From Micractinium sp. NFX-FRZ (taxonomy: Eukaryota > Chlorophyta > Trebouxiophyceae > Chlorellales > Chlorellaceae), in contig JAPTJF010000040.1 of NCBI GenBank assembly GCA_029339195.1, positions 62,001 through 126,000 of the forward strand: a stretch of DNA of 64,000 nt. The letters are read 5' to 3'. This document shows positions 11,950-22,185 of the stretch, piece by piece. The translations under genes and the position numbers were made by a program. The first letter of the stretch is position 1. Each line of letters opens with the position of its first letter. The notes below the pieces were generated by a model. The model was not told the DNA's origin. It worked only from the letters and a program-made list of their open reading frames with translations, and searched no databases.

Positions 11950-14900
11950 ATGCTGGCTCGTGCCGGCCGACGCTTGCTTCAGGCTGGCGAGGCGGGCCTG
12001 GTCAGGCAGTTGTCCAGCGTGCCTGGAAAATGTAAGTTACGATACCGCCGGATTCAACTGCGCAAAGGGCCCATCTGGCCCCTGCATGTGCTTCCCCCTG
12101 GCCCGGCTTCACAATGCGCGGCCCCTGACCCTGCTGCAGCCATCCATGACACCGCATTTGGCGAATTCCTGCCGCTAAGCGACCAGGCGGGCGTGCCTGT
12201 GTTGGTCCGGCTGCGCGAGCGGCCGTGGGGCGCGCTGGCACGGCTGCCGCCTGCAGCCCTGGTCGACGCCGGATATGCAGGTGCATATGGCACTGTTCTG
12301 GCAGTGCTGGGCAATAGAGTGCAATGCCATGAGGTGTGGCAAGCAAGGGACGCGCTATCGCGCGGGTGGCCAGCACAGTTGTTGCTGCCGCCGCATTCGG
12401 TTGGGATGCCGCCGCTACCGCTGCCATCTTTGCATAGCAACGAGGACTCAGATCATAAAACATCAGCTGGCCTGACCCGGCCCCTTACGCTGGTGGCTCC
12501 CTTCTGGCCTCTACTGTGCGGCTGCCGCAGGAGACAAGCTGCCCTCTCATGTGGCGGTCGTCCGTGATGCCTTTGGAGCACACGACGACGCACACCGCCC
12601 CCTGTCTGCTGAGGTGGCACGGCTGGGGCCCCACAAGGTGTGCCTAGTGCTGCGCTGGTGTGCGCGGCTGCCCTGGTGTATGTGAGGCGGACAGTGTATG
12701 TAAGGCGGTCGGTGGGTGCAAGCTATATGAGAGGCGCCTGGTGTGTGCACGGCTGCCCTGGTGTGTTCACAGCCTGCGCTGGTGGGTGCAGCGCTGGTGT
12801 GCGCGAGGGACTGTGTCGGCAGGGAACCGTATTCCTGTGGGTCCTTGCAGCTGCTGTCGATGCGGAGCCGCGCCTTGCACCCGCCTGCTCATCTGCCACC
12901 GCCCCTCCGCACAGCTTGCCCGCCCGGCGCCCCGCTCGCCTGCGCACCCCCGCACCTGCTGCCCTGCCCCCACAACCTCCCCCCAATCATTTGCCAGAGA
13001 GTTGAAACCTTCTGGCTGGCTGTCTGGCTGAGGCCCTGCTCTCCTTTCCGTTGCACCCTCCCACGTTCCCTTTTGGGGTGCACAGCAGGTGGCGGTGGCC
13101 TCCGACCTCACCCACCCCCACAACCGGCTGATAGTGGACGACTACGAACTGGCAGAGGACGGCAACTACCGGCTGAGGACCGTGGGCACAGGTGAGCGGG
13201 CGAGGGCGAGTGCGAGGCGTGAGCGAGCGAGAGCGAGGCGTGGGAGGAAGAGGAGTGCGGGGGCGCAAAGCGGGGCGGGACGCTGCTGCCTTGCAGCCTG
13301 GCTGTAGATCGTCAGGCTGCTAGCTGGCTGCACATCTTGCGTGACTCGGCGCCATGTGGTTGCGTACTCACTGCTCTCCTCGTGTGTTGCTATACCACGC
13401 AGGCCTGCCCCGCTTGTGCAGGCGCGACAGGCACTGATTCTCGGTGCCCTCCTGTCATCACCTCCGTCCGCTGATGCGCTCTTGACTGTCTGCATTTCGC
13501 TGGTTTGCTCGATTTGCAGACCTGATTCGCTTCTTCAAGCAGCACGACATGCACACAATCCTGGTGCCGGATGTGAGCGCCGCAGTGGCAGGGCACCTGA
13601 CCTCTGCGATCGGCGCGCAGCGCGGCATCAAGCAGTCCACCAACGAGGTGGGTGCTGGCACAGGCAGGGGAGGGGCAAGGGGCGGGCGCATGCACAGCGG
13701 CGCAGGTCAGGCCGGCCTGCACAACGCAGAACTGTTTCTGGTGTCTAATGAACATGGATATTGGAGCGCAGGCGCTGGCAGTGGCCCGGCCGCCCGTATT
13801 CCCAAGGACCATCCCGCCGAGAGCAACAACACTTCCCATGCATTCAACAACCCCTCCCATGGCCCCCCACCCCGCCCCCTTTCTTCACCCCTCCCGGCCC
13901 TGTGCAGGTTCTCATGGTCGCCCCCACTGCTTTTGTGTTCAACGACCAGGCCGCGCAGGACAACACGTTCATGAACTCGGCGGTCAACTCGTTTGACCCG
14001 CCGGCGGGCGCGACAGGTGGGCACAGCTGCTGTGCCGTAGCGGGTGTTGGGGGCTGCTTGTGTGGGAAAGCAGGCGCACCAGGTGGTGGGTGCTCGGTTT
14101 GCTGGCCTGCTTGTGGGGCTGCCATGGCTGGTGGAGGTGCCGGATGGGATACGCCGTGCACCGCCAGTAAGCGTGATGTGCCAGCTGCCAGGCCTTGGTG
14201 GCCGCCGCTCCTGCACCCCACAACCTGCCCCTTGCTCCCCTCACCTCTCCCGCTGCAGGCCAGCCGCCGCTGTCTGTGACCCGCCAGGTGCTGCGGGAGT
14301 TTGCTGGGCTGCACCACGAGCTCACTGAGGTGGCGGGGGTCAAGGTGAACCTCTTCCAGCACAGGTGGGTGCGCAGGCGTGGGCGCTAGTGTCGGGGAGG
14401 CGTGGGAGGGGTGGGGCATCTGATAAGATGACACTATGCTGGACTGTGCAGCGTGTACTTGTGAAGGACTGATGTAGCTGGGTGTAGGTGTGCGCCTACA
14501 GAGCCCGCCTGCCTGCCCACCCTCCGCGGCCCGCCACCGCCCCCCCACTGCTGTTCTTGCTTCCACCTTCCCCGCTCCGCCGTCCTGCTGCCCCAAACCA
14601 CCCTTGGCCTTCCCTTGCCGTCCTCCCTCCCCTCCATCCCCCTCTGTTGCAGCCTGTCCCACGGCACCCCCGACGCCGTCTTCCCCAACAACTGGTTCAG
14701 CACACACCCGGCGGGCGAGGCGGGCGGCGGCTTGGAACAGGACACACTTGTCTTCTACCCCATGAAGTGCCCCAACAGGCAAGCAGCGAGCGTCGCCGGT
14801 ATGTGTGGGTCGGTTGGTTGAGTATAACGAGTTGCCGTGAGGGTTTGCTTCCTTTGGTGACACGGTGCCCTTGCAGGCAGGCGGAGCGGCATGAAGGCGA

Positions 14901-17350
14901 CGCAGTATGTCACACTGGCGCCACTCAACTGTCGCAGGCACACCCGAACCACTACTCCTCTCCCTTTGCCCCTGATGCGTGCAGGCAGGCGGAGCGGCAT
15001 GACGACATCAAGGGGCTGCTGCCGCACGGGGCGCACTCAAGTGTCAAATGCCCCCGCCATTCTTCTCACCCTGCCCCTCATCTGTGCACCCTGCCCCTAC
15101 TGTGTGCAGGCAGGCGGAGCGGCGTGACGACATCAAAGAGGTGCTTAGCCACTGGGGTTACAACCGGGTGGTGGACATGACCCCCCTGGAGGACGAGGGG
15201 CTGTACTTTGAGGTGGGTGCAGGCGGTACGGTGGGCTGGGGATGGTACTGCAGCACGGTAGGGTGGGTGGACAGGACCTCCCTGGAGGACGAGGGGCTGC
15301 CACTTTTGAGGTGCGCGTGCAATGGGGCGGGCATGGCAGCAGCACAGTTGGATTGGTGGACAGCGCCTCCCTAGAGCAGGAGGGGCCGCGTTGCAGTGAG
15401 GAAAGGTACTGCGGCAAAGGGCATTGCAGTTACCATGCCCCTCGCCTGCTTGGCGCTGAGCCCCGCCCCCTTCTTTCCTTCCCGCATCTGCAGGGAACGG
15501 GTGTGCTGGTGATTGACCGCATCAACGGCGTGGCATACGTGTCGCTGTCGGAGCGTGCCGACCGCAAGGTGGCAGAGGTGAGGCGGCGTTGGGTCTATGG
15601 CATGATGCTGGGTGAGGCAGCGTGGGGTCTGTGGCATGATGCTGGGTGATGCAGCGCTGGGTCTGCCCATGATGCTCTGGGTGATGCAGTGCTGGCCTAT
15701 TGCATGCTGCTCTGGGTGGCACACCGGTGATGTTGGTTGGGGGGCTCCCGCGTGCCCCTCGCAGCCTGTTTGGGTGCCTTTGAACGTGCCAAAACTGTGC
15801 TGAGCTGGCTCCAGGGGCAGCAGGACTAGGAGCCCATTGACCAGCATGCACACTTCGTTTGTGCATCCTAGTTTACAAGTGTGCCTGCAGCGCTGGGCAA
15901 GTCAGCTGGGGCACAAGCATGTGATAACGTGAGCCTTCAGGGCACAACTGCCTCACCCCATTCCTCCCCTCCAACCTGGTCCCCACCCCCCGCAGGCGTG
16001 GGTGCAGCCGCTGCAGTTCAAGATTGTGGTGCTGTTCGCTGTCACTGGCACACACATCTCACCGCACTCCCTCCCCCTCAAACTTGCGCCCCGCCCGCTG
16101 CAGGCCTGGGTGCAGCAGCTGGGGTACAAGGATCTGGTGACCTTCACCAGCACAGATGCACAGGGGGGCACCGTGTACCACACCAACGTGATGATGGCCA
16201 TTGGCACAGGTGGGTGAGGGCGGGTGGGGTGGGTGGGGCCGGTGTGAGGCCAACATTGTTGTCGCTGTTCTGGGCGGGAGTGAGAGGCTGCAGCCTGTGT
16301 ATTGGGAACGTGATGATGGGCATTGGCACAGGTGGGTGGGGGTGGGGCCGCTTGTGGATTCATCATGTCAAGGCCAGGGAGTGGGACGGGCAGCGCCTGC
16401 AGATTGCCTCCTCATGCGCACAGATGTGGCGGCGGGGGCGGCATGCAGTTTGATTGCAAGGCTCCCCACCCTACCCCACCCTGCCTGGCCACCCGTCTTT
16501 CCCTCTGCTTGTCATGTGCGCCCCCGCTTCTCTATTCTTTGCCCTGCAGACGTGGCGGTGGTGTGCTTGGAGTCTGTGGCTGACGAGGCGGAGCGCCGCA
16601 ACCTGGCTCAGAAGCTGGGGAAGACGCACACCATTGTGGACATCACGCGGGAGCAGGTGCGCTGGCATGATTGGTTTATTGATTATCCGGTTGATTGACG
16701 GAATTATGTGGCATTTGGTGGGTGGGGCAGGGCGGGAGGGGCTGGGTGGCCGTCACGCCACGGCCCGCCGCAAAAACATGAATTAAGGTTGGGGTCGAGG
16801 TGCCTCTGGGCGGAGGCCCTGGGTTTGTCATGCTGGGCCCCTGTGGGCCTGGAACTGGGCATGCAGCTGCGATGAGACTCTCGCATCGTCCATGCATTGC
16901 GACTGAAATGATCGAAAAGGCACATTGTTGCTGCAGATGGCGGCGCTGTGCGGCAACGCGCTTGAGCTGGAGGACGGGCGGGGGCTGCCGGTGCTGGCGA
17001 TGAGCACGCAAGCCTACAATGCCTTCACCGAGGATCAGAAGAGAGTGCTGCGGTGCGTGGGTTGTGTGTGGGCACCCGGCTGCCGAGGGGCGGTTTGCCT
17101 GGCGTGGTGGGCTGACGTGCTGCACTGGCAGGCTGGCATGCTGGCCGCTCCAGTTGAGGCAGGCTGAGCCGCCGCTCTGCTGAGTGCACACTGCCATGCA
17201 TCCGAGCGCCTGCGCTGCCCCTCATGGACCCCACCCATGCCCCCCACCTCCTGCAGGCGGCACGTGGCTGCGCTACACCACGCTCCCATAGACACGCTAG
17301 AGCACATTGGCGGCGGCGGGGTGCGGTGCACGCTGGCAGAGATCTTCTGA
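11950..17350 (+). CDS. Amidinotransferase / CtlX-like citrulline or guanidino hydrolase
   Basis: Guanidino-group modifying enzyme of the arginine deiminase/amidinotransferase superfamily, closest in pattern to bacterial CtlX (citrulline utilisation hydrolase). Exons: 11950-12031, 12140-12280, 12531-12637, 13089-13191, 13520-13647, 13908-14016, 14259-14364, 14653-14778, 15110-15212, 15494-15577, 16104-16209, 16550-16656, 16937-17052, 17257-17350; 503 aa. The start gives a mitochondrial-type presequence (Arg/Leu/Ala, no acids in the first ten residues). Residues ~30-187 are a domain I do not recognise. The enzyme domain starts with VLMVAPTAFVFNDQAAQDN, then FPNNWFSTHP (~268-277), VYHTNVMMAIGT with the likely catalytic His (~389) and GGGGVRCTLAEIF with the likely nucleophile Cys (~497). 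Intron 8 has a GC donor. Several introns contain copies of adjacent exon edges. Confidence 0.75.
14877..15143 (+). repeat. Triplicated acceptor edge of amidinotransferase exon 9
   Basis: The true exon 9 begins at 15110 after TGTGTGCAG. The same acceptor plus exon start (GCAGGCGGAGCGGC...) also occurs at 14877 and 14985, each preceded by a good CAG. The middle copy stays similar and in frame for about 30 bases (QAERHDDIK), then diverges. Confidence 0.8.
15170..15402 (+). repeat. Triplicated donor edge of amidinotransferase exon 9
   Basis: The end of exon 9 with its donor (about 15172-15216) is repeated at about 15268-15312 and 15356-15402 in the following intron. The copies keep ACC/GCC TCC CT(G/A) GAG...GAG GGG C and an AGG/GAGG end but drift in between. 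Confidence 0.75.
15577..15712 (+). repeat. Short tandem repeats in amidinotransferase intron 10
   Basis: Three to four degenerate units of ~38 bases containing GGGTCTNTGGCATGATGCTGGGTGA-like text start directly at the donor of exon 10. Confidence 0.6.
15994..16346 (+). repeat. Duplicated edges of amidinotransferase exon 11
   Basis: Exon 11 is 16104-16209. Its acceptor and first ~35 bases recur at about 15991-16035 (107 bases earlier). Its last ~30 bases with donor (GTGATGATGGCCATTGGCAC then AGGTGGGTG) recur at about 16309-16340 in the next intron. Both sides of one exon are therefore duplicated outward. Confidence 0.75.
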
Positions 17351-18393
17351 GCATCCATCCAACAAGTGCAGGACAGTGCAGTGTAAACTGACATGTCTTG
17401 CTGCTCATGCCGGATGGCAGAGTGTGGCAAGGGGTGAGGACATCGGGGCAGCAGGAACGCTGGCATGTGGTGCGTCGGCCCGCACTAGTCCCAGGTTGTC
17501 GGCGGGCAGGGAGCTTACACCGTCTGTCTCCCCCACTTCTGGAGCATTGCCATGCTGTGTTTATGTGCTAGGGGTGCAGGCACACGCATGGCAGGCCAGC
17601 CAACAGCACATTGCAGTGCCCAAGATGGCATATCTAGGGGCATGCCCAGCATTTTATCACGGGCAGGCGCATGCATGTAGCTCGGGCCGAGCAATGCGTG
17701 CGCTTGGGTGGCAAGCGCGGCTGTGTGTCGAGCTGGCATGCGGAGCTGTGTGGCACTGCAAATCGTGGCAGCAGCCATTCCTGCATGCACGCGTACATCC
17801 GTCATGGCATTGATGGCCGCCATGCCATGCCCAGTGCAAGCCACAGCAAGCGTGTGTGCAGGCGGCGCAGCACCCCACTTCCTGGGGACTGCGGCCAGGA
17901 CTGCAGCCAAGCCAACAGCGGGCAGCCGCGGGAGCAGGTTGCAGAGGCTGCGCTGCCTGCATGGTCTGTGATGCTTGCACGACCAGCCATTTTTGTGGCA
18001 AAGGGAGGCGCAAACTAAGCCTTGGGACAGTCGGCGTGAGTCGCCTTCTCACCAGCCTTCCCGCCGCCTCCCGCTTTCGTCGCCCGCCGCGCCTCAGCCA
18101 TGGGCGAGAGGGCACGCAGAGGAGGCCGTAGGGCAGGCGCAGCGCTAGATATTTATGGATACTGGATACAAGGCGCGAGCGCGATTCATGACACGTAGAC
18201 GACTTTTTGGGCGGGCAAACACTCCGCTTGCCCCAACCCCCCGTGTTCTACACTCGATTCCCTCTCACGCGCCTTCTCAAGGGACTAGCCTCCCAAGCCC
18301 ACACACATACGTGAAACTTTCACCGTGATTCCTGTTCAGGGCTCTGCACACTGCGGCGGCGACTCTTCAGAGAGCTTGCTGCCGCTAGGCGGC
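17351..18393. other. Intergenic region with 3' end of amidinotransferase and 5' region of ELF3-like gene
   Basis: The first ~50 bases are the amidinotransferase 3' UTR. The rest should contain the promoter and 5' UTR of the ELF3-like gene; an AT-richer patch lies at about 18147-18175. Low-complexity frames on both strands were judged non-coding. Confidence 0.4.
17382..17386 (+). terminator. TGTAA poly(A) signal
   Basis: Chlorophyte-type TGTAA 32 bases after the amidinotransferase stop codon. Confidence 0.6.
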
Positions 18394-21300
18394 ATGCAGC
18401 CACAGGCTGCGGGCCTGCCGGGGGCGCTCGGGGCGGCTGAACAGGTGGGACGGGTTGCGTGCTCACGAGAAGCCCTGTGGCCTCGCACCCGCTTGCCCCG
18501 GTTGTCGTGTGCGATGCGCAGCCCTACAGCAACCCCCGCTGTGCCCTGCAGGCCGCCCCGGTGCCCGCTCCGGCGCTGGCCAGCCCATGCTTCCCGGTCG
18601 CAGACCGGCAGCACGGCGCACCCCCTGCCCTCGGTGGCGTCCATCCTGGCGCAGAGCAGCAGCATGCGCCCGGGCCCACGGCCTTCACAATGCCCCCGCC
18701 ACCGCCCAAACCCTGCGGCGCGGCCCCGGCAGCAGTGCCACAGCCACCGCTCTCTGGCAGCCTTGCCACCAGCAGCCAGCGAGAAGCGCTGACGGCACCA
18801 CCCTCACGCCTGCTGTCAGCAGAGGGCGGCAGCGACGACAAGGACGAATACCTCATGTGGCTGCTGCGCAAGGGCACGCCCGCTGCGGCCGCGCCCGCAC
18901 CAGCCGTTGGCGCGGTGCCGCTCGCGCCCCGCCCGCCGCTTCCACCTGCCGCAGCACAGCTGCAGCAGCAAGGCGCACCCCTGCTGTCGCTGCAGCAGGG
19001 GAGCGCGCCAGAGGTGTCAGGGTTCCGCGCCCCTGGCCCCGTGCGCCGTCCCGCCGCGCCCTCCGCGCCCGCGCCGCCGTCGGCATCGCCAGCATCCGCT
19101 TCGCCGGCCCGCCGGCGCCAGGCCTCCAACAGCCTGGCCTCTCCATCCAGCCTGGCAGCAGCCACGGTGCCCAACCTGGCTGCCGCGTCATTGCTGGGTG
19201 CAACACCTTCGGGAGCCACCGCCACCACCGACCAAGCGGTCCCCACCTCGCACTACACCGGTGGCAGCGGCCAGCAGGGCAGCCGCAGCGGCAGCGCAGC
19301 CGGCATGGCCAGTGCCACAGCTGCGCTCATGCCAGCAGCACCATTGGCGGCAGCGGCAGCAGCGGCGGCCTCGCCAGCGGCACATGCCGCCGCGGCCGCC
19401 GCCGCAGCGTCGCCGCCACGGCCAGCTGGCGAGTCGGACGCAGCATACCCCAGCTTTCCGGCCACGCGGCAGCGGCTTGGGGATGAGGTGGCCTTCACTG
19501 TGCGCAACACCATGATCAGGTGGGGCTTGACTTGGGTTAGAACGCAGGTTTGGGGTATTGAGCAGGGGCAGGTTAGCGGCTGGCAGGGCTGCACTGTGCG
19601 CCGCCAGCCGGCCCGTTGCATCAGGGCGGCTTGACCCTGCTGCTGCCGGTATCGCCTGCAGATGTGAGCCATGCGCACCTGTGCGCCTGTGTGTGTGCAG
19701 CCATGCAGTGCAGCTGCGCTCATACTCTCGCTGGCCCCCGACTCGCTCAGCCGCCTTCCATGACGCCTGCCTGTGCCCTCACCTGCCTGCTCGCTCCTTT
19801 CTTCTCCCCGGCCCGTCGCTTCCTTCAATACCCCGCAGGCAGCAAGTTGTCTTCCTTGAGCAGCTGTACGACTTGCACCGTGCGATTGCCATCCAGAAGC
19901 TCCTCATGCAGAACTGCCCGGAGGTGCAGCAGGTGGGAGGGCGGGCCCCTAGAGGGGCGGGCAGGGTTGGCAGGCGCTCTTGCGGCTGTGGCTGGCAGAG
20001 CCTGTTGCTGCAGCGTCAAAGGCGGAAGGTTGGGCCTGCATCTGTGGCCGCCTGAGCATGAAGTTGGGCGGGAAGCGTGCTTGCGACGTTGTGCTGCCTG
20101 CGCTCTACACTGCTACTGCAGCGGCAGTCTGACGCCTGCTGTGCACGCTGCGCTGGCCACGCTGCGTGCAGGTGATGGGTGAGGCCATGCGCCTGATGAG
20201 CTCGGTGGGCAGCCAGCACGGCAGCGGCAGTGGCCGCGGCTCCAAGCGCGGCCAGCGCACCACGCCCAATGGTGGCGGCGCCACGGTGCCGGGCTCTGGG
20301 TCAGACGACCCATCCTCTTTCCGCCCCGACTCACAGTTTGCGGCCGTGCCGCAGCTGCCGGGCGAGGCACAGACAGCTGGCGCCAGCGGGGATGAGGACG
20401 ACGGCGGCAGCGGCGATGCCAATGGCAGCGGCAGTGGCCAGAACGGCAGCGGCGGTGGCAGCACCAGCCCGCAGCCGGGCGGCATTGGTGGCGGCGCCGG
20501 CCCGGCGCCGCCCCCCGCCCTGCCCTACATGTACCTGGCACACACGGTGGTGCCCACACCTTCGGGCGCCTCTGCTGCCCCCAACGCTGCTTGGCAGTGG
20601 GGCATGCACGCGGCCGTGGCCGGGCAGGTGCAGCAGCCGCCCGCATCGCACGGCCTGCCGCCGGTGCCGCAGGGGCCGCCTCAGATGGCGCCTTGGGTGG
20701 GCCAGGACGCGGGCCTGGCAGCTGTGGGGATCAACCCCCGCCCGCCACACTCGCACGACGCAGGCGGCCACGCCGCCCCTGCGCCCAACAACGGCAAGAC
20801 TGCGGCGGCGGCAGCAGCCGCGGCAGCAGCCACTCCCGCTGCCCAGCACGTGACGCAGGCGATGCCACCGCCGCCGGCAGCGCCGGCGCAGGCCGCAATG
20901 TCGATGCCGCCGCCGATGCCCAGCATGCCGTACAGCCACCCTGGCAGCATGATGATGCCGCCGATGCCAGGTGGCATGCCAGGTGGCATGTCAGGTGGCA
21001 TGCCTGGCAGCAGCGACCCCATGGCCTGGTGGTACCAGAACTACTATGGTGCTGCCGCAGCTGCCGCCAGCTTCCAGCAGGCGCAGGCACAGGCGCAGCA
21101 GGTGGGTAGTGCCGCTGATGCTGGGCTGTGGGTGGTGGCGTGGGAGGCGGGCAAGCGCTTGTTCGAGTCGCTTGACTGGCCCTGCTGCCTGCCGCTGCGT
21201 CAGGCCTGCCCGCCAGCCTGCCCGCCAGCCTGCCCGCCTGGACTGGACTGTGCCTGCGTTGCGGGAGCCGCAGTTGGTGCCTCCTGCACCAAAACGCCCA

Positions 21301-22185
21301 CCTGCTGCCGCTCCTCGCTGCCATCCCACACTCCTCACCCCCGCTTCCCTGCTGCCCCTTCGTTGCTGCTGCTGCTGCAGATGGGCGGCATGGCTGGCAT
21401 GTCTCTTGCCACCGCCCAGGCGGCCGCCGCGGCGGCCGTGGCGCTCATGCCGCCGCCGCCTGCGGGCGCCACCGGCTGTGGCACAACACTGAACCCCCAC
21501 ACCACAGCCGCCGCCACCACGACAAAGTGGTGGCACGACCCGCAGCTGACCTTTGGGCCGCCGGTGGACCCCGAAGTCGTGGCCCGCCGCGCGGCCGCCA
21601 CGGCAGCCCTGGGCAGCCGCGAGGGGCCCGAGGTGCAGTCGGCCCCCGCCGGCGTGCAGCAGCTGACGCTGTCGCAGCCCGCCGACCCGCGCCACCGCCT
21701 GGGCGGCACGATGTACAGCGAGGGCGGCGGCGGCAGGCTGCGCGGGATGAAACGCAAGGCGGCGGTGGACGCCGATGAGGCCAGCAGCGGCACCACAGGG
21801 CACGAGCACGATGGCGGCACTGCCGCCGCTGTGATCAAGGTGTGTGGGCTGCGGCGGCAGGCTGGCTGGGGTTGCAGGGGCTGGAGCGTGTGGTTGTGAG
21901 GAGCTGCCTCCTGCTGATGGGCAGGCCCGGCTCAGAGGAGACGCGGTGTGTGCTGCTGCATGCCACCTGGCCCAAGCAAAAGGTCCTTGTAGCGTGTTGG
22001 CACACAGCTTCCTGACCTTTGCCACCCGCCTCCCCCCTGTTGTCCACCCGCAGCGCCAGGAATCGCTGCGCGCCCGCAGCGCCCGCGCCGCGCGCGGCAC
22101 CGCGGCGGCAGCCGCCGCCGGCTATGGCGCGGGAGCGCAGGATGAGAACGCCGCCGAGCTGCTGCTGGCAATTGGCAAGCAGTGA
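18394..22185 (+). CDS. ELF3-like (EARLY FLOWERING 3 block) regulatory protein
   Basis: Likely nuclear regulator; plant ELF3 is a scaffold of the evening complex of the circadian clock. Exons: 18394-18444, 18552-19519, 19839-19932, 20172-21101, 21381-21839, 22054-22185; 877 aa. The only strongly conserved stretch is around residues 330-372: FPATRQRLGDEVAFTVRN then RQQVVFLEQLYDLHRAIAIQ and KLLMQNCPEV. This matches the QQ..F..Q..ELHRLI.VQ.L...P pattern of the plant ELF3 block. The remainder is Ala/Pro/Gly/Gln-rich with a Pro-Gly-Gly-Met repeat, a WWYQNYYG patch and a basic GMKRKAA patch. The C-terminus ends in AAELLLAIGKQ. The first small exon is chosen because it gives an ATG and an in-frame donor; a start inside exon 2 is possible. 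No DNA-binding domain was recognised. Confidence 0.55.

Noticed and set aside
14985..15036. In-frame upstream copy of amidinotransferase exon 9 as a constitutive exon
   Set aside because: Using it would insert sequence absent from the family pattern and has no convincing donor. The exon at 15110 preserves frame and conserved text.
17657..18131. Open frames on both strands between the amidinotransferase and ELF3-like genes
   Set aside because: Neither gives recognisable motifs. Both strands are open to a similar extent, as expected from high GC alone.
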